64,000 nt of DNA from Cryobacterium roopkundense (lineage in GTDB: Bacteria; Actinomycetota; Actinomycetes; Actinomycetales; Microbacteriaceae), in contig NZ_JACHBQ010000001.1 of the NCBI RefSeq assembly GCF_014200405.1, forward strand, positions 2,232,001 to 2,296,000, in the 5' to 3' direction. Each line of letters opens with the position of its first letter. The first letter of the stretch is position 1. The position numbers were made by a program, and so were the translations under genes. The notes beneath the pieces were generated by a model, which ran no database searches, had not been told where the DNA came from, and saw only the letters and a program-made list of their open reading frames with translations. Positions 60,507-64,000 of this stretch are shown here, in pieces.

Positions 60507-61854
60507 CGTCGGTTTCACCGTCCCGGCGAGCAAGGGCGTTCTCCCAGGCGGCGGGGATTTCCCGTGCGCTGCGTAACGAAATGCACTGCCAGCCGGAATC
60601 CCGGAGCAGTGCCCGGGCGGGCAGCCCGACCGATTCGAGCACGAACGCGACCGCAGGTTCGCACCGTCCGCGCATGCCGGCGAGCTCAGCGGCATCCGCC
60701 TCCGAAGCGCTCCAGAGCACGGCGAATGTCGGGAGACGGCCACCGCCGGAGTCAGTGGAGCCGGCCTGGGCCGTTCGCGGCCCGTCCGCGACGCTCGCAC
60801 GGGCGACCGGTTCGAGGTTGGCTAAGCCCTCTAGAAGCTGCCGCTCTCCCCCTGGTGCGCGACAGACCAGGGGCGCGTCGCCGCGCAGACCGCCGCGGTT
60901 CTGGGTGGAACCGGCGACGAGCTGGCTCGGCCCGGTTTCGACGAGTTGAACTTTGAGTCCCGCATCGAGAAGGTGCACACCGATGGACGCCACGAGCTCG
61001 ATGGCGAGTTCGAAGCCCCCCGCGACGCCGCGGCTCCGACCCGGCTCCGCGCGACCCGACCCACTGACGCCCGGGGTCGTGGTGGCGAGAATGATGCGAG
61101 CTTCGGGGTTGCTGCGCTGTTCCTCCTGACGAACCATGATCTCGCCGTGGCGCGCCGTGGCGGGCCAATTGACCCGTCTCAGGGGATCGCCAGGGCGGTA
61201 TTCGCGGGCAATCAGCTCGTCGGACATCGGATTCAGCGACCGCAAGAGATCCCTCACGGTCCCGTCGCCCCTCGTGACCGCACCACCGGATCGAGGCAAC
61301 GGGGTCACCTGGGGGGTCACGACCAGGTCGTGTGGTTGCCCGATGGGGTGTTCTCGAAGGGCGAAGCCGAAGGGGTCTTTCCGGCCGATCACCAGCGGAC
61401 CGAAGGGGAAGACTCCGCGTCTGCGAGGTGTGACAGTGTATTCGAGACGCACGGAATCCGGCCCGGTATCCGGTCCTGGCCGATGGCGATCCAAGGCAGG
61501 CAGCCCGAGCCCAGGCTTCTTCGAGGAATCACCCTCGAGACCGTGTGAATCCCGCCAGGACGCCCCATCAAGCGGGCGCATCGACAGGTTTCGAAGCTCC
61601 AGCACCACCAGCGCCTCACTTCCGGCCGGCACGATCGGTGGCCGGAACGACCGCGCCACCCCGACTTCTCCAGGCCGGATCGCCACGTAGCCGAGAGCGA
61701 CCAGGGGCGCGACCACGAGCAGGCAGGCCACCACGAAGAGGTCTTGCTGATTGATCCACAGCGCGAGGGCCGCGAGGGTGGCGCCCAGAACCACACAGGT
61801 CCAGCCCCGGGGGGTCAGCCGGGGAGCCCAGGACGGTAGCACGATGCGCCGCAT
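60499..61854 (-). CDS. DUF58 domain protein
   Basis: A 451 aa protein with two N-terminal transmembrane segments (about residues 18-34 and 38-58) and a long extramembrane part. REYRPGDPLRRVNWPATARHG near residue 220 is the DUF58 signature, followed by a vWA-like region. MoxR ATPases are thought to remodel or activate vWA partners such as this. It lies 12 bp after the MoxR gene and overlaps the TgpA-like gene. Confidence 0.9.
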   Translation of the reverse strand: MRRIVLPSWAPRLTPRGWTCVVLGATLAALALWINQQDLFVVACLLVVAPLVALGYVAIRPGEVGVARSFRPPIVPAGSEALVVLELRNLSMRPLDGASWRDSHGLEGDSSKKPGLGLPALDRHRPGPDTGPDSVRLEYTVTPRRRGVFPFGPLVIGRKDPFGFALREHPIGQPHDLVVTPQVTPLPRSGGAVTRGDGTVRDLLRSLNPMSDELIAREYRPGDPLRRVNWPATARHGEIMVRQEEQRSNPEARIILATTTPGVSGSGRAEPGRSRGVAGGFELAIELVASIGVHLLDAGLKVQLVETGPSQLVAGSTQNRGGLRGDAPLVCRAPGGERQLLEGLANLEPVARASVADGPRTAQAGSTDSGGGRLPTFAVLWSASEADAAELAGMRGRCEPAVAFVLESVGLPARALLRDSGWQCISLRSAREIPAAWENALARRDGETDDV

Positions 61855-61866
61855 TCCGTGATCCGG

Positions 61867-62967
61867 TCAGGCAGGTTCCGGTGTGCCGAGCGACGCCCGA
61901 GCCCCGGGAACCGCGGTCGTCGCCAGGATTCTCCGGATCACCTCTTCGATGAGCGGCCCACTGTCCTGGTGGTGGTGCCCCAGCGCCCGGCTGGTGGGCA
62001 CAAGGCGGTGCCCCAGAACTGCCACGGCAAGGGAATCGATATCGTCGGGAAGCACATACTCGCGCCCGAACAGCGCCGCCTGCGCCTTGGCCGCCCTGAT
62101 CAGTTGCAGGGTCGCTCTGGGGCTCGCTCCGAGCCGCAAATCGCGGTCTTCGCGTGTTGCGCGCACGATGGTCACGGCGTATTCCTTGACGACAGCGGAT
62201 GCGAAAACGCCCCGCGCCGCCCACATCATCCTGTTGAGTTCCTCCCCGGAGACAACCGCGTCGATCAGGGCCAGGGGGCTCTCGGTGTCCCGCGAATCCA
62301 GCATGGCCAATTCGGACTCCGTGTCGGGGTAGCCCATGGAAATGCGGGCCATGAAGCGGTCACGCTGCGCCTCGGGGAGAGCATAGGTGCCCTCCATTTC
62401 GATCGGGTTCTGTGTGGCCATCACGGTGAACGGCAGTGCGAGCTGATAGGTCGTTCCGTCCACGGTGACCTGCCGCTCCTCCATGCACTCCAGCAATGCC
62501 GATTGAGTCTTCGGGCTCGCCCTATTGATTTCATCGCCGATCACGATGTTGGCGAACACCGGGCCGGGTTTAAATTCGAAACGGCGGTCGGCTTGGTTGT
62601 ACACGGCGACGCCCGTCACATCGGAGGGGAGCAGGTCGGGCGTGAACTGGATGCGACTCACGGAGCAGTCGACTGAGCGGGCCAGCGCCTTGGCGAGCAT
62701 GGTTTTGCCGACTCCCGGCACATCCTCGATCAGGAGGTGTCCCTCGGCCAGCAGCACTGTGAGCGCTGTGAAGACCGCCACGTGCTTTCCGTCGAGCACT
62801 TTCTCGACATTGCGCACAATCGCGCGGCCGGCGGCCTGCACCTCGGCGAGGGAGAGCGGAGGCACCTCCGTGCCGGATGTGTCTTCCTCATGACCGTGAC
62901 CCACTCCAGTGTTCGACGCCGAAACGGGAACGAGGGGGGTGGGCAACCGAGCTGAGGAAGGGGTCAT
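61867..62967 (-). CDS. MoxR family AAA ATPase
   Basis: A 366 aa chaperone-like ATPase. Walker [15 protein letters not shown] near residue 84, Walker [21 protein letters not shown] near 143, sensor [20 protein letters not shown] near 182 and sensor [18 protein letters not shown] near 280 are intact. The ATG overlaps the coaD stop (ATGA), and the DUF58 gene follows. It probably acts on DUF58 and TgpA-like partners in envelope function. Confidence 0.93.
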   Translation of the reverse strand: MTPSSARLPTPLVPVSASNTGVGHGHEEDTSGTEVPPLSLAEVQAAGRAIVRNVEKVLDGKHVAVFTALTVLLAEGHLLIEDVPGVGKTMLAKALARSVDCSVSRIQFTPDLLPSDVTGVAVYNQADRRFEFKPGPVFANIVIGDEINRASPKTQSALLECMEERQVTVDGTTYQLALPFTVMATQNPIEMEGTYALPEAQRDRFMARISMGYPDTESELAMLDSRDTESPLALIDAVVSGEELNRMMWAARGVFASAVVKEYAVTIVRATREDRDLRLGASPRATLQLIRAAKAQAALFGREYVLPDDIDSLAVAVLGHRLVPTSRALGHHHQDSGPLIEEVIRRILATTAVPGARASLGTPEPA

Positions 62968-63452
62968 ACCGTGGCTTTCTGCAGGTAGTCGGCCACGACC
63001 CGGGGAACATAGGGTGAGACATCGCCGCCCAGGGCTGCCACCTGGCGAACAAGTGAACTCGACACGTGCGCGTTGGCCGGATTCGGCAGCAGGAAAACGG
63101 TTTCGACGGCTGCCAAATTGCGATTGACTATCGCCATCGGAGTTTCGTACGTCACATCGATCTGCGATCGCACGCCCTTGACGAGAACACTCGCCCCCAC
63201 GTCGAGGCAGTAGTCAACGAGCAGACCGACGCTCCACGATGCCACAACGATATTGGTCGGCAGCCCCGCCTCGGCAATGGCCCGCTCGAGAAGCGAAACG
63301 CGCTGACTGATCGGCAGCAGAGCAGATTTGTCGGGGTTGTGCACGACGAGAACATGGAGCTCATCGAACAGGCCGGCGGCACGATCGATCACATCCAGGT
63401 GACCAAGGGTGACGGGGTCAAATGAACCGGGTACGACGGCGATCCTGCGCAT
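62964..63452 (-). CDS. coaD: phosphopantetheine adenylyltransferase
   Basis: Penultimate enzyme of coenzyme A synthesis, 162 aa, normally a hexamer. [19 protein letters not shown] carries the TxGH nucleotide motif; [18 protein letters not shown] and [13 protein letters not shown] are the substrate and ATP blocks. It lies between recG and the MoxR gene; recG upstream and coaD downstream is a common order in Gram-positive bacteria. Confidence 0.96.
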   Translation of the reverse strand: MRRIAVVPGSFDPVTLGHLDVIDRAAGLFDELHVLVVHNPDKSALLPISQRVSLLERAIAEAGLPTNIVVASWSVGLLVDYCLDVGASVLVKGVRSQIDVTYETPMAIVNRNLAAVETVFLLPNPANAHVSSSLVRQVAALGGDVSPYVPRVVADYLQKATV

Positions 63453-63514
63453 ACAAACACCCTAGCGCCCTCTGGTTGCCGGGGTAAGCGCCCGCCTGTC
63501 CTGGAGTGCAGCGC

Positions 63515-64000
63515 TCAGCTTTTGCTCAGCCAGGTGCGCTCTGACTCGTCGAGCCGACGCCGAACGGCTTCCCGCAGCGCGGGCTGGGTGCGCAGCCCCG
63601 GATCTCCCGTCACGAGAGAGAATGCCGCCGCGCGCGCCGCCGCGATGATCTCGCCGTCGACGGCCACCCGCAGCAACCGCAGGCTGGACATGCCACCGGA
63701 TTGCAGGTCGCCGAGCACGTCGCCCTCCTGCCTCAAGCGCAGGTCGAGATCGGCCAGCACGAAACCGTCCAGGGTGCCCTGCACGGCATCAATGCGCTCG
63801 CGGGCGGTCGAGCCGAGCGCCGCGTTGGTCACGAGCACGCAGAGCCCCGGAATACCGCCCCGGCCGACCCGGCCACGCAACTGGTGCAGCTGGGAGACCC
63901 CGAATCTGTCGGCATCCAACACGACCATGGCGGAGGCGTTCGGCACGTCGACGCCCACTTCAATGACTGTTGTGGCCACAAGCACATCTATCTCCCCGGC
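63515..64000 (-). CDS. recG: ATP-dependent DNA helicase RecG, C-terminal fragment
   Basis: Only the last ~161 codons are inside the window; the gene continues past the right edge. ATTVIEVGVDVPNASAMVV is helicase motif V and LHQLRGRVGRG is motif VI of RecG. The C-terminal region (LDLRLRQEGDVLGDLQSGG) matches the family end. RecG rescues stalled forks by branch migration. It ends 62 bp upstream of coaD. Confidence 0.92.
   Translation of the reverse strand, partial: AGEIDVLVATTVIEVGVDVPNASAMVVLDADRFGVSQLHQLRGRVGRGGIPGLCVLVTNAALGSTARERIDAVQGTLDGFVLADLDLRLRQEGDVLGDLQSGGMSSLRLLRVAVDGEIIAAARAAAFSLVTGDPGLRTQPALREAVRRRLDESERTWLSKS

Noticed and set aside
1..64000. tRNA, rRNA, tmRNA, SRP RNA, CRISPR or IS elements
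   Set aside because: Intergenic spaces are short and none shows cloverleaf, array repeats, terminal inverted repeats with a transposase, or SRP RNA-like sequence. XerC is the only recombinase and is the housekeeping type.

Overview
The window is a stretch of high-GC actinobacterial chromosome. Gene order and protein sequences point to a Microbacteriaceae-type bacterium; the genus is not certain (Cryobacterium or Leifsonia relatives would fit). Evidence includes the rpsB-tsf-pyrH-frr-cdsA run beside a DivIVA-domain gene, the DUF2469-rnhB-lepB and YraN-ComM-DprA-XerC blocks, a long-form (490 aa) GAPDH, two F420-type oxidoreductases, many GTG starts, and heavy use of GGATGC/GCATCC. I saw no tRNA, rRNA, CRISPR array, insertion sequence or prophage.

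Layout. 1-4371 (minus): translation and lipid core genes (DivIVA fragment, cdsA, frr, pyrH, tsf, rpsB). 4688-13708: an M23-like protein, XerC, a phosphodiesterase, a frameshifted PLP decarboxylase, a frameshifted dprA, comM, yraN, an SGNH hydrolase and a dipeptidase. 13847-18176: an orphan membrane protein, an alcohol dehydrogenase, a DDN-type reductase and GAPDH. 18236-21942: DUF2469, rnhB, lepB, rplS, a membrane protein and trmD. 21952-27132: a nitrite-assimilation insert (nirD diverging from nirB-cobA-HemD/winged-helix regulator) that splits rimM from trmD. 27192-34813: rimM, khpA, rpsP, ybdK, an LLM oxidoreductase, a META lipoprotein, ffh, a monooxygenase-like protein, DUF2004 and ftsY. 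35042-50189: an accessory insert between ftsY and smc, with a secreted GH81 beta-1,3-glucanase under a promoter flanked by two LacI-type operators, a sirohydrochlorin chelatase-like gene and a ten-gene sulfur-assimilation run. 50204-64000: hutD, smc, an acetyltransferase, mutM, rnc, rpmF, DUF177, a TgpA/DUF58/MoxR trio, coaD and the 3' end of recG.

How the genes fit together. The two assimilation clusters are linked through sirohaem. CobA, beside nirB, makes precorrin-2, and the CbiX-like chelatase beside sir would insert iron; both NirB and Sir need the product. In the sulfur cluster CysD/CysN activate sulfate, CysH (iron-sulfur type) makes sulfite, and Sir reduces sulfite with electrons plausibly supplied by FprA and FdxA. 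An SsuABC-type transporter is interleaved with these genes.

I found no wholly new multi-gene system. The observations most worth following are the capture of trmD behind nirD at a nitrogen-type divergent promoter, the GH81 promoter with its twin operators, three damaged 5' or internal reading frames, an M23 protein with an altered active site, and a nested repeat element at 33257-33357.
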